Shown here in pieces: positions 23,622 through 30,400 of a DNA stretch of 38,911 nt. Numbering within the stretch: the first letter of the stretch is position 1; each line of letters begins with the position of its first letter. The notes below the pieces were generated by a model. The model saw only the letters and a program-made list of their open reading frames with translations, did no database searches and was not told the origin of the DNA. The DNA is taken from contig JAUMXN010000006.1 of assembly GCA_030529095.1 (NCBI GenBank), positions 1 to 38,911 on the forward strand, read 5' to 3'. This stretch comes from Candidatus Saccharimonadota bacterium. Its GTDB lineage: Bacteria; Patescibacteriota; Saccharimonadia; Saccharimonadales; Saccharimonadaceae. A program made the translations under genes and the position numbers.

Positions 23622-24869
23622 ATGGATTTTAAATTCGTTGGCTATAATTTCGACAATGAATCATATGTCGCAACTTTCAAATATCAAAACCAATTCGGCC
23701 AGGATTTTGCCGAAACGATTGAATTTGTAAGGCCGGCCGAACCGTATGCATATAATCCGCAGCTTCTTGAAAATGCTTTGAAACTCAGCTTTTTCTTAAT
23801 CGGCACCTCTTATTACAAGGCTCACCCGACCAAAACTGCTATTTATGATGGTTTCGAATTAGATGAATTCCAAGCTAGATTCTTTGACAACGTTTATCAA
23901 GAAGGTTTGTCGCAGTACGCTTACGAGAACCAACTTACGCGTGATGATTTGTTGCATTTTACTGCTACTGTTGCCGACCAACCAACTGCTGAAGCTTATG
24001 ATGGCCAAGGCGTTATTATGACGCAAAGCGGCGGCAAAGACTCTTTGCTCGTAACCGAACTTTTGGATGAAAAAGGCATCGACTTTACTCCCCTTTATGT
24101 GGCACCGTCCGACACCCATCCGGCTATTCTTGATAGCTTTAAGAACCCACTCCTCACCATGAAACGTCATATCGACCGCGAAGCATTGAAAACTACCGGT
24201 GGTCTGAATGGCCACGTGCCGATTACCTATATTATCGAAAGCCTCGTCCTTATTCAGGCGATTTTGCTTGGTAAAAATCTGGTTTTGATGGGTATTGGCC
24301 AAGAGGGGAATGAGGCCCACGCCATGATTGGCGACCTCAAAGTCAACCACCAATGGTCCAAAACTTGGGAAGCCGAGCAACTGCTCGCTGAGTATGTTGC
24401 GCGCTACGTTTCGCCAGATATCAAAATCGGCTCACCGGTTCGCGCCTATAGTGAAGTTAAGATTTCCGAGCTTTTCGCCAAAAAATGTTGGGAAAAATAC
24501 GGCCACCAGTTTAGCTCTTGCAATGTTGCTAACTACACGCAGGGCCACGACAACTCTGGTCTGAAATGGTGCGGTAAATGCGCTAAGTGCGCCAACTCGT
24601 TCCTGGTCTTTGCTCCGTTTGTGCCAGCCGAAGAATTAAAAACTCTCTTTGACGGTAAAGATTTGTTTGTTGATCCAGAACTTACGGACGACTTTAAAGG
24701 CTTACTCGGCATCGAAGGTGCTATCAAGCCATTTGAGTGTGTCGGCGAAATTGGTGAACTCCGTGCCGCCTACCATATGAAACAACCTGGCTACGCCGAC
24801 TTGCCGTTTGAAGTCCCAGCTTCTGACTTTGACTACAATAAGACTTACGAACATCAAGATTTGATCTAA
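23622..24869 (+). CDS. murL: MurL-like UDP-MurNAc-L-Ala-L-Glu epimerase
   Basis: This protein has 415 residues. A PP-loop-like ATP site TQSGGKDSLL (134-143) lies in an adenylating domain, and a cysteine cluster SSC...WCGKCAKC (Cys300, 317, 320, 323) follows. That combination and the murD neighbour match MurL, which in Xanthomonas uses ATP to epimerise the terminal L-Glu of UDP-MurNAc-L-Ala-L-Glu to D-Glu after MurD2 acts. Together the pair would supply D-Glu for peptidoglycan without a free glutamate racemase. AAGGAG lies 7 nt before the ATG. A strong two-way terminator follows. Identification is by motif memory and context, not alignment. Confidence 0.8.
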   Translation: MDFKFVGYNFDNESYVATFKYQNQFGQDFAETIEFVRPAEPYAYNPQLLENALKLSFFLIGTSYYKAHPTKTAIYDGFELDEFQARFFDNVYQEGLSQYAYENQLTRDDLLHFTATVADQPTAEAYDGQGVIMTQSGGKDSLLVTELLDEKGIDFTPLYVAPSDTHPAILDSFKNPLLTMKRHIDREALKTTGGLNGHVPITYIIESLVLIQAILLGKNLVLMGIGQEGNEAHAMIGDLKVNHQWSKTWEAEQLLAEYVARYVSPDIKIGSPVRAYSEVKISELFAKKCWEKYGHQFSSCNVANYTQGHDNSGLKWCGKCAKCANSFLVFAPFVPAEELKTLFDGKDLFVDPELTDDFKGLLGIEGAIKPFECVGEIGELRAAYHMKQPGYADLPFEVPASDFDYNKTYEHQDLI

Positions 24870-24870
24870 A

Positions 24871-24900
24871 AAATAGCTCCGAATCCCGGAGCTATTTTTT
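24871..24900. terminator. Bidirectional intrinsic terminator
   Basis: AAATAGCTCCG / CGGAGCTATTT (24871-24881 and 24887-24897) is an 11-bp perfect stem with a 5-nt loop, T-rich on the right and A-rich on the left. It can end murL on the plus strand and the small gene on the minus strand. Confidence 0.85.
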
Positions 24901-24905
24901 AACGG

Positions 24906-25163
24906 TTACGCCTGTGTGAGGTGCCAAGACAGATCAACCGAGTTAAACTCGAGACGAGCTCTGTCTCGTCCGACCAAAACATCGAAGATGTGGATGGTTG
25001 CTTGACCCGCAAAGCGAATTTGCGTACGGAGCAACTCAGTGATTTCGGTTTCTATGCCACCAGTTCTCTTAAAAGTAAGAGGCTGGCAAGGCGTCATTTC
25101 GTAACCGAAAAGCGCCATCACTTCGACCCGTTCGTTTTGGTTATTAAGAATTGTATTTTTCAT
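24906..25163 (-). CDS. Small protein of unknown function behind a structured leader
   Basis: This protein has 85 residues and no recognised family, signal peptide or membrane helix. The pattern of alternating hydrophobic residues (VEVMALFGYEMTPCQPLTF, then ATIHIFDVLVGRDRARLEF) suggests a compact beta-rich fold, with one cysteine. AGGAG lies 5 nt before the ATG, inside a possible hairpin. It has its own promoter and a leader of about 140 nt. It is flanked by a shared terminator, so it is a single-gene unit. The opposite strand carries an overlapping open frame (24921-25175) with no ribosome binding site. The regulated leader argues that the minus frame is the gene. Confidence 0.6.
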   Translation of the reverse strand: MKNTILNNQNERVEVMALFGYEMTPCQPLTFKRTGGIETEITELLRTQIRFAGQATIHIFDVLVGRDRARLEFNSVDLSWHLTQA

Positions 25164-25166
25164 AAA

Positions 25167-25312
25167 GACTCCTAAAAATTAAATTAAAAGAGTCATTTAT
25201 GCGAGCCCGATTTATTGGCTCCTGGTCGCAAGCCTAAATGACAAGTACTCACGACTTTTGGCTTTTCTCTATGCCAGTGACCGAAGTATAGCTAGAGACA
25301 CCCTGATTATAT
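25167..25312 (-). promoter_or_regulatory. Promoter and long structured leader with alternative pairing at the ribosome binding site
   Basis: On the minus strand TGA-TATAAT (about 25315-25307) starts a leader of about 140 nt. GTCATTTA (25242-25235) pairs perfectly with TAAATGAC (25199-25192), enclosing a GAGCC/GGCTC hairpin. The GACTC at 25194-25190 can instead pair with GAGTC (25171-25167), which contains the end of the AGGAG ribosome binding site. The two pairings share three bases and exclude each other, the logic of a translational riboswitch or similar sensor. An upstream TCTCTA/TAGAGA stem adds structure. No known class is recognised. Confidence 0.55.
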
Positions 25313-25336
25313 CACAGACGTCCCCGAAACCCGTGC

Positions 25337-25349
25337 TATAATATTAATC
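25337..25349 (+). promoter_or_regulatory. -10 box of the ABC transporter operon, predicted leaderless
   Basis: TGC-TATAAT (25334-25342) ends 7 nt before the ATG. There is no Shine-Dalgarno sequence. Confidence 0.6.
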
Positions 25350-26069
25350 ATGAGTTCAATGATTGAAGTAAAAAATTTTAAGATGGCCTTTAACGGCAAA
25401 ACCGTCATCAAGGATCTCAGTTTTGAAGTTAAAAAAGGCGAAATTTTTGGTTTGCTGGGCTCTAACGGCTCGGGCAAAACCACCACGATTCGTACGCTTC
25501 TTAATCTGTACGAACCGACCGGCGGCGAACTTTTGATTAACGGCAAACGTTTTGACGCAAATTCCAGCGTTACGGTTGGTTATTTGCCAGAGGAACGCGG
25601 CCTTTATAAAAAAGAGACCGTTATCGACACAATGATTTATTTTGGCGAGCTCAAAGGCCTCAAAGATCCACGTGGCTGGGCGGCAGATTATCTCGAGCGT
25701 GTTGGCTTACTCGCTAAATTAAATGAAAAAACCGAAAAGCTTTCGACTGGCCAACAGCAAAAAGTTCAGCTCGGTATTTGTATGATGAATGACCCGGAGC
25801 TTTTGATCCTGGACGAACCAACCAAGGGTTTTGACCCGGTCAACCGCAAGCTTCTCATGAATATTATCGACGAGCTCCATGCGAAGGGAAGCACGATCAT
25901 CATGATTACCCACTACATGGACGAAGTTGAACGCCTCTGCGACCGCGCGATTCTTTTGAAAGATGGCAAGGCTCACGCTTACGGCACAATCAAAGACATT
26001 AAAAAACAATTTGGCGGCAAGTCGCTCGATGAAATTTTCGTAGAAGTTTATGGAGGTGAAGATGAATAA
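25350..26069 (+). CDS. ABC transporter ATP-binding protein (NatA-like)
   Basis: This 239-residue ATPase has Walker A LLGSNGSGKTTT (Lys43), the signature LSTGQQQKVQLG, Walker B ELLILDEP and the switch histidine in MITHYMD. The C-terminal LDEIFVEVYGG resembles the tails of NatA/DrrA-type exporter ATPases. It powers the permease encoded next, with which it overlaps by 8 nt. Possible cargoes are ions, drugs or lipids. The sequence does not decide among them. An internal ATG at residue 4 is an alternative start, but the promoter distance favours 25350. Confidence 0.9.
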   Translation: MSSMIEVKNFKMAFNGKTVIKDLSFEVKKGEIFGLLGSNGSGKTTTIRTLLNLYEPTGGELLINGKRFDANSSVTVGYLPEERGLYKKETVIDTMIYFGELKGLKDPRGWAADYLERVGLLAKLNEKTEKLSTGQQQKVQLGICMMNDPELLILDEPTKGFDPVNRKLLMNIIDELHAKGSTIIMITHYMDEVERLCDRAILLKDGKAHAYGTIKDIKKQFGGKSLDEIFVEVYGGEDE

Positions 26070-27285
26070 AATTAGAACCGTTTTTAAATTCGAAGTTATT
26101 CGCCAACTCAAAAAACCGACTTTTTGGATTTCGCTGTTATTATTCCCGCTCGGTATCGTCGCGATGCTCGGGCTTTCGGCAATAAACAGCGGCGGCATCG
26201 AAGATACGGTCTCGAACATCAATTTTTCCAACAAAAAAGTCGGTCTTACCGACGACGCTAATTTGCTGAGCGACGAAGTAATCGCTAGCACCGGCATCGA
26301 ATTTACTAAGGTTAAAACCGAAGAAGCTGGTCGCGACATGGTCAAAAACAGCGAACTGGACCTCTATTACTATGTATCCGAAGACTTCGCCGAGAGTCAT
26401 AAAGTTAAAATTTATGACCGCGCGGAGGATACTGGGCTGTTTAATTTTTACTCCATCCCGTTCGCTAGTCTTTTGAAACTCAATGTCTATCAAAAACTTT
26501 CGCCGGAAGAAATCGTCTTGGTTGAAAATACGGTTGATTACGAAACTGTCGACCTCGACGCGAACGGTACGCAGGTTAGTGTGCTAGGCCAAGCTATCGT
26601 GCCAATCGCGATTTTAGGTATCTTCTATATCTTGATTTGTGTGTTCGGTAATCGCCTCACTATGGCTCTGGTGGAAGAAAAAGAGAATCGCATTTCAGAA
26701 ATGATTTTGACCTCCGTCTCGGCCAAAAACCTCGTGATCGGTAAAATTTTGAGTCTTGTCACGCTGGGCTTCATCCAAATTATCGTGTTTGTAATTCCAG
26801 TAATTGCCGCGGTGATTATTTATCGCGACAGCCCAATGGTGGCACCATATCTCGCCATTATTGACCTCGACCCAATTCGCATTATCGGCAATATTCTCCT
26901 ATTATTGATGTCCTACTTTATGTTTGCTGGCGCCTGTATGATGGTCGGCTCGCTTATGCCAACCGCCCGCGACGCCTCGCAATATATTGGTATCGTGATG
27001 ATGGGCGTGGTGATGCCACTGTTCTTTATAAATAATTTCATGACCAGCGATCCGAACCTCGTAACCTACATCTTGTCGTACTTCCCGTTGTCGTCGCCAA
27101 TTGCTCTGATGATGCGAAACGCCTTTGGCAACTTGCCACCGCACGAGCTGCTGCTTGGCATTATCGAGCTCGGCGTGGCTGCGGCCTTTGTGATGCATCT
27201 TACGGTTAAGAGCTTTCAAAAGAATGCAATTAACTTCTCGGTAGTAAAGCCGCATTTTGGCCCGCGCAAAGCTTGGAAAAAATAA
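26062..27285 (+). CDS. ABC-2 type transporter permease (NatB-like)
   Basis: This 407-residue membrane subunit has one N-terminal helix (about 18-38), a large extracytoplasmic domain (about 45-180) and then five or more helices (from about 185). VEEKENRISEMILTSVS is the cytoplasmic coupling region typical of NatB/ABC-2 permeases. The ATG at 26062 follows GGAGGTG by 4 nt and overlaps the ATPase stop. A frame starting at 26050 would begin within the ribosome binding site and is rejected. The basic tail ends in RKAWKK. A two-way terminator follows. Confidence 0.9.
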   Translation: MNKIRTVFKFEVIRQLKKPTFWISLLLFPLGIVAMLGLSAINSGGIEDTVSNINFSNKKVGLTDDANLLSDEVIASTGIEFTKVKTEEAGRDMVKNSELDLYYYVSEDFAESHKVKIYDRAEDTGLFNFYSIPFASLLKLNVYQKLSPEEIVLVENTVDYETVDLDANGTQVSVLGQAIVPIAILGIFYILICVFGNRLTMALVEEKENRISEMILTSVSAKNLVIGKILSLVTLGFIQIIVFVIPVIAAVIIYRDSPMVAPYLAIIDLDPIRIIGNILLLLMSYFMFAGACMMVGSLMPTARDASQYIGIVMMGVVMPLFFINNFMTSDPNLVTYILSYFPLSSPIALMMRNAFGNLPPHELLLGIIELGVAAAFVMHLTVKSFQKNAINFSVVKPHFGPRKAWKK

Positions 27286-27321
27286 AAAAAATGGGCCACT
27301 CAAGCGAGCGGCCCGTTTTTT
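27286..27321. terminator. Bidirectional terminator between the permease gene and an unknown gene
   Basis: GGGCC-a-CTC-AAGC-GAG-c-GGCCC (27293-27314) has A-rich sequence on the left and TTTTTT on the right. The last codons and stop of the minus-strand gene lie within the stem. Confidence 0.8.
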
Positions 27322-27764
27322 GTTTTGTTCATAATCACAGTCTTTTTTCCGGTATGTTTCTGGAGCCAAGCCTCAAGATAAATTCGGCAGTAATCGACCG
27401 CCTCCATCTCCTGTCTCTGCTCCCAAACGTACTCCATCATTTCGATGTGCCTGCGAGCATACTGCTCGCGCTCTGATTCCGGAATGACCCCCCACTCGAG
27501 GAGAATTCTGTCGATTTCTCTTCGACGCGTCGGATCCTTAGGATCCGGCAACGGAACTCCGCAAAACTCAGAGTTTTTATTTCTGAGCACTACCTCATGC
27601 GCTATAGCATAATCGAGGTATTCCTGCGGCGCGCGTTCGTCCACGAAAACAACATTGGCTCCTGGCCCGTAGTTTACTACGTTTATCGTGTGTTCGTTTG
27701 TTCTCTCCGGATCAAATAAAAGCTTCGTGACTGTGATTGTAAACTTTTCGTTAGCAATAACCAT
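27300..27764 (-). CDS. Protein of unknown function
   Basis: This 154-residue protein is not recognised. The N-terminal 60 residues look beta-rich (FTITVTKLLF, then ANVVFVDERAP). The rest is helical and charged (EREQYARRHIEMMEYVWEQRQEMEAVDYC), and there is no membrane segment. The final residues NGPLA and the TGA stop are encoded by the stem of the shared terminator. GGGAGG lies about 9 nt before the ATG. A promoter (TGG-TATAAT, minus strand) and a leader hairpin precede it. It lies between the ABC operon and the four-cassette array, and may belong to the same accessory region. Confidence 0.65.
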   Translation of the reverse strand: MVIANEKFTITVTKLLFDPERTNEHTINVVNYGPGANVVFVDERAPQEYLDYAIAHEVVLRNKNSEFCGVPLPDPKDPTRRREIDRILLEWGVIPESEREQYARRHIEMMEYVWEQRQEMEAVDYCRIYLEAWLQKHTGKKTVIMNKTKNGPLA

Positions 27765-27790
27765 AATGTACGCCCTCCCGATATGTATTT

Positions 27791-27826
27791 GCGCTTTTAG
27801 ATAAGCGCTATCCTATAATTATACCA
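27791..27826 (-). promoter_or_regulatory. Promoter and leader hairpin of the unknown minus-strand gene
   Basis: On the minus strand TGG-TATAAT (27826-27818) precedes GCGCTT/AAGCGC, a 6-bp hairpin at 27808-27791 in the leader. TATAAT also reads on the plus strand at 27814-27819, so the box is nearly symmetrical. Confidence 0.5.
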
Positions 27827-27894
27827 CAAAATACCGAAAAAGTAAATATAAGCGCGAACATAACAGGGGCGTAATTGCCGACGACGGCTTTTTA

Positions 27895-27955
27895 TGTTAT
27901 AGTTTAAAAACAGGATGGGAGCAATTTAATAGGCTAGGCGATTGGCTCCCCTTTT
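27895..27955 (+). promoter_or_regulatory. Cassette A promoter and leader hairpin
   Basis: TGT-TATAGT (27895-27903) is followed by the leader GGATGGGAGC. GGGAGC (27917-27922) pairs with GCTCCC (27945-27950), the inner AAT/ATT pairs extend the stem, and the apical loop holds TAGGCTAGG. CTTTTT follows, so the hairpin could act as an attenuator. TAGGCTAG is complementary to CTAGCCTA at the stop of gene A. Confidence 0.6.
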
Positions 27956-27982
27956 TATTCTTTGTGCAAGGAGGATGTTTGT

Positions 27983-28681
27983 ATGAAAAAAGCGAAGTTA
28001 TTTATTCTTTCCGACCAGTATGACGACGGGGTGTCGCTTGGTATTGGGGCTTTAAAACAAGCCATGGAGTGCCTCAAGAAAAACCTCGAGGCCTGGAAGG
28101 ATGAGATTGGAGACGATTTCGAATGCAAATATGTGCCAGGAGAGGACAACGCTTGCATTCACGACAAAATCTATGACAATTTCTTAGAAATCCATGTTCG
28201 AGATGTGTTGGACGCGAAAGATTTTTTTAAACAGCGGTTTGACATGGTTTGCTCGGGCCCAATGGACCCCTTCAAGTATGAGCTTCACGCCCAGATAAAT
28301 GGACTGGAGGATGCTTTTGGTTTTAAGGATGGTGACTTTGATGAACATGATGATGCAATCATCATAGACTATAGTTGCATGTTTCAAGTCGAAGCACGTA
28401 TTATGCTAGACTATTTGGCAGCAAATTCGATCGAGGATAGCTGGCCGACTGAAGTGATATCGCCACGTATCATTGACGACCCACAGTTGTTGCCGGAAGC
28501 AATCCTGAGGCTCTTGATAAGTTACAAAGTAACGGAGGCTGAACTGGCCGACGCCTATAAATATGGCGACGGCGACTCCGTAACTTTCAATAGTTTGTCC
28601 AATAAATTTGCCAAGTCCGACGACGCCATGGCGTCTTTCTGGAGTTATGTCTTTAAGATTGTTGCAATCGAGCTAGCCTAA
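27983..28681 (+). CDS. Cassette A: unknown protein, related to cassette B
   Basis: This protein has 232 residues, is acidic, and has no signal peptide or membrane helix. The N-terminus KKAKLFILSD is a beta strand like those at the start of the three other cassette proteins. The C-terminal 60 residues (VTEAELAD...FNSLSNKF...WSYVFKIVAIEL) line up with cassette B (VTEEELAN...FNQLANRL...FGYLLKVACIYL), so A and B are paralogues. AAGGAGG lies 8 nt before the ATG. An upstream in-frame ATG at 27962 would overlap the leader and is rejected. The stop TAA lies within the CTAGCCTAACC element complementary to the leader loop. Function unknown. Confidence 0.7.
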   Translation: MKKAKLFILSDQYDDGVSLGIGALKQAMECLKKNLEAWKDEIGDDFECKYVPGEDNACIHDKIYDNFLEIHVRDVLDAKDFFKQRFDMVCSGPMDPFKYELHAQINGLEDAFGFKDGDFDEHDDAIIIDYSCMFQVEARIMLDYLAANSIEDSWPTEVISPRIIDDPQLLPEAILRLLISYKVTEAELADAYKYGDGDSVTFNSLSNKFAKSDDAMASFWSYVFKIVAIELA

Positions 28682-28685
28682 CCAG

Positions 28686-28713
28686 AAGCCACTCTTTACA
28701 GAGTGGCTTTTTT
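28686..28713 (+). terminator. Terminator of cassette A
   Basis: AAGCCACTCT / AGAGTGGCTT is a 10-bp stem with a TTAC loop followed by TTTT. Confidence 0.9.
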
Positions 28714-28717
28714 ATAT

Positions 28718-28783
28718 TATAATATTTTTTAACCGGTGGGAGCAATTTGAAAATTTGGTTAGGGTTTTTGTTCAATGCTGCCG
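28718..28783 (+). promoter_or_regulatory. Cassette B promoter and leader hairpin
   Basis: TATAAT (28718-28723) is followed by GGTGGGAGCA. GGGAGCA (28738-28744) pairs with TGCTGCC (28776-28782) with one G-G mismatch, TTGAA/TTCAA pairs inside, and the apical loop holds TTGGTTAGGG. GGTTAGG-g-TTTTT can pair with AAAAACCTAGCC at the stop of gene B. Confidence 0.6.
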
Positions 28784-28817
28784 TCATATTTACAACAAAA
28801 TCGAAGGGGGAATCAAA

Positions 28818-29489
28818 ATGCCAAAAGTAAAAGTAATCATGTTGGACAACATGATCATGATCAGGGAATTGCCGGAATATTTTGAGAAGGAGATGGACAA
28901 AAGGAACTATATGATTCATGTAGCTCCGAAATGCTTTACGCTCGAAGATTCGCAGAACAATGAAATCGAACTGCTCATGCGGAGCCTGCCAACGCAGTTC
29001 AAGGGCGAACTGGATAAGGTGATCAAAGAGGGTAGTCGTCGTCGTTACAGTGAATCTCCCATGTTTTATCCGTTCATTAAGATCGACGATCTTTATCCGA
29101 AGGCGCTGATGTATTTGGGTCTCGAGCAGTCCGATTTGGAGGGTGACGCTATTATCTTTTGTGTTGGTGACGAAATCACCCCAGACGCCGCTGACCTTTT
29201 GACACTCATGGTAAGGCGCAATAAGCTGGACGCGCTAGTTGCGCTTGTTCATGACGGCTTGGGAAAGACCACGGAAATGGTCAAATCAAACATCGAGATG
29301 CTCATGGATCTCCACGGCGTAACGGAAGAGGAACTTGCCAATCTTGATGATCCAACTAACAGCAGCAATCCTACGCTGCGCGGTTTTAACCAATTGGCCA
29401 ACAGACTGGTCGAAGCGCGCGGTCTCTGGAAATTCGGCTACCTCTTAAAAGTCGCATGCATATACTTGGTCGTTATGAGAAAAACCTAG
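28818..29489 (+). CDS. Cassette B: unknown protein, related to cassette A
   Basis: This protein has 223 residues and no signal peptide. It begins with a beta strand (PKVKVIMLDN) and has a charged helical middle and a C-terminal helical region that aligns with cassette A. GDAIIFCVGDEITPDAADLL corresponds in position to DDAIIIDYSCMF of A. No catalytic motif is recognised. GAAGGGGG lies 7 nt before the ATG. The longer frame starting at 28755 lies in the leader hairpin and is rejected. The stop TAG lies in AAAAACCTAGCC, complementary to the leader loop. The C-terminus RKT resembles the YKT and PKT ends of cassettes C and D, because the shared DNA motif encodes it. Confidence 0.7.
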   Translation: MPKVKVIMLDNMIMIRELPEYFEKEMDKRNYMIHVAPKCFTLEDSQNNEIELLMRSLPTQFKGELDKVIKEGSRRRYSESPMFYPFIKIDDLYPKALMYLGLEQSDLEGDAIIFCVGDEITPDAADLLTLMVRRNKLDALVALVHDGLGKTTEMVKSNIEMLMDLHGVTEEELANLDDPTNSSNPTLRGFNQLANRLVEARGLWKFGYLLKVACIYLVVMRKT

Positions 29490-29493
29490 CCAG

Positions 29494-29520
29494 AAGCCAC
29501 TCTTTTTAGGGTGGCTTTTT
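29494..29520 (+). terminator. Terminator of cassette B
   Basis: AAGCCACTCT / AGGGTGGCTT forms a 10-bp stem with one T-G pair and a T-rich loop, followed by TTTTT. It is nearly the same as the cassette A terminator. Confidence 0.9.
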
Positions 29521-29522
29521 TA

Positions 29523-29581
29523 TGCTATAATGCGGGGCAGGTGGGAGCAGTTTTATAGGTTAGGTATCGGCTCCCGATTTT
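29523..29581 (+). promoter_or_regulatory. Cassette C promoter and leader hairpin
   Basis: TGC-TATAAT (29523-29531) precedes AGGTGGGAGC. GGGAGC (29543-29548) pairs with GCTCCC (29570-29575), ATA/TAT pairs around the apical GGTTAGG, and GATTTTTG follows. TAGGTTAGGT (29556-29565) is perfectly complementary to ACCTAACCTA (30235-30244) at the stop of gene C. Confidence 0.65.
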
Positions 29582-29613
29582 TGACTTTTACGCACGGAAT
29601 AGGAGGGGTTAAT

Positions 29614-30240
29614 ATGAAAAAGATTTCCGTAGTTATTATCAAAGACGTGCACGAAAAACCGTTTTATGTTGAAGATTTTTTCGAATTGGGTAAGCCGCCG
29701 ATGTTTTTGGGGTTTTCGTCCGGCAAGGGGGATGGTCGATATTTCATTTGCAGCGGCAATACCGCTATCGTCGTTCATGAGCGGCACCTCGATTGCCAGC
29801 GCAAAGGGCAGACCGAAGAAGAGGTCGCAGCTATGGCTCGAGCCAATCTAGTGTATTTTAATCTGGCGGCCGAGCAACTGGGGCTTTATAAGACCGAGAT
29901 GGATCCGTATTCTAGGGTTATTTACATCTGTGCTACGCCATCCGACGAGCTGAATAAGAAGCTTAGGGATTTGTTTAGCCGCTACTGCGAAGCATATAGC
30001 AAGGTTCCGTACGAAGTTTTTACTCTGCACGATATGATCGGCGATGGCGACAAGTCTCAGCTTGCAAAAATTGCAGCTTTCCCGAGGCAAAAAATAGAGA
30101 TGGATTACAACGTCAACGAAAGAGAGCTGGACAAAAAGCTCGAAGATCTCGGCGTCAAAGTTCTGCCAAAGAATCTGTTGCTTGGCTCAATTATGCTTTG
30201 CGCCACTTCGCTGGCGGTTGCCGAACCTTACAAAACCTAA
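29614..30240 (+). CDS. Cassette C: unknown protein, paralogue of cassette D
   Basis: This protein has 208 residues. It begins with a beta strand (KKISVVIIKD). From residue about 80 it aligns clearly with cassette D: LGLYKTEM...RVIYICATPSDELNKKLRDLF...VPYEVFTLHD against LGLYRTEL...RVIYVCDTGDKELDQKLKELL...VPYAVFAYDD. Both end in LGS(I/L)...VAEPxKT. The P-loop of D is not present here. No membrane segment or secretion signal is seen. AGGAGGGG lies 5 nt before the ATG at 29614, and a longer frame from 29530 lies in the leader. The stop TAA is within the element complementary to the leader loop. Function unknown, though the repeated strand-helix pattern suggests a nucleotide- or ligand-binding alpha/beta fold. 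Confidence 0.7.
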   Translation: MKKISVVIIKDVHEKPFYVEDFFELGKPPMFLGFSSGKGDGRYFICSGNTAIVVHERHLDCQRKGQTEEEVAAMARANLVYFNLAAEQLGLYKTEMDPYSRVIYICATPSDELNKKLRDLFSRYCEAYSKVPYEVFTLHDMIGDGDKSQLAKIAAFPRQKIEMDYNVNERELDKKLEDLGVKVLPKNLLLGSIMLCATSLAVAEPYKT

Positions 30241-30245
30241 CCTAG

Positions 30246-30270
30246 AGCCACCCCGTGCGGGTGGCTTTTT
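30246..30270 (+). terminator. Terminator of cassette C
   Basis: AGCCACCC / GGGTGGCT is an 8-bp stem followed by TTTT. The stem differs from the A and B terminators by compensating changes. Confidence 0.9.
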
Positions 30271-30278
30271 CTTTAGCT

Positions 30279-30365
30279 TTGTAATTTTTAAGATTTTATT
30301 TTATAATACATACTATTGGTGGGAGTAAATTAAAAATTGGTTAGGTTTTTTAATGGACTGCCACC
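30279..30365 (+). promoter_or_regulatory. Cassette D promoter and leader hairpin
   Basis: TTGTAA (30279-30284), a 17-bp spacer and TATAAT (30302-30307) form the promoter. GGTGGGAGT (30318-30326) pairs with ACTGCCACC (30357-30365) with one G-G mismatch. ATTAAAAA (30329-30336) pairs perfectly with TTTTTAAT (30347-30354), leaving the loop TTGGTTAGGT. GTTAGGTTTTT is perfectly complementary to AAAAACCTAAC (31045-31055) at the stop of gene D. Confidence 0.7.
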
Positions 30366-30400
30366 GGCATACTCAAAATTCAAAAATAAGGGGGATACAT

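Noticed and set aside
24921-25175. Plus-strand open frame of 84 codons opposite the small gene at 24906-25163
   Set aside because: No ribosome binding site and no promoter. The minus-strand frame has AGGAG, a promoter and a leader.
28679-28763. Pairing between the CCTAACC at the end of cassette A and the GGTTAGG of the next leader as one large hairpin
   Set aside because: A terminator and a promoter separate them, so they are normally on different transcripts. Pairing of the ends of the same cassette is the more economical reading, but read-through RNA could form it.
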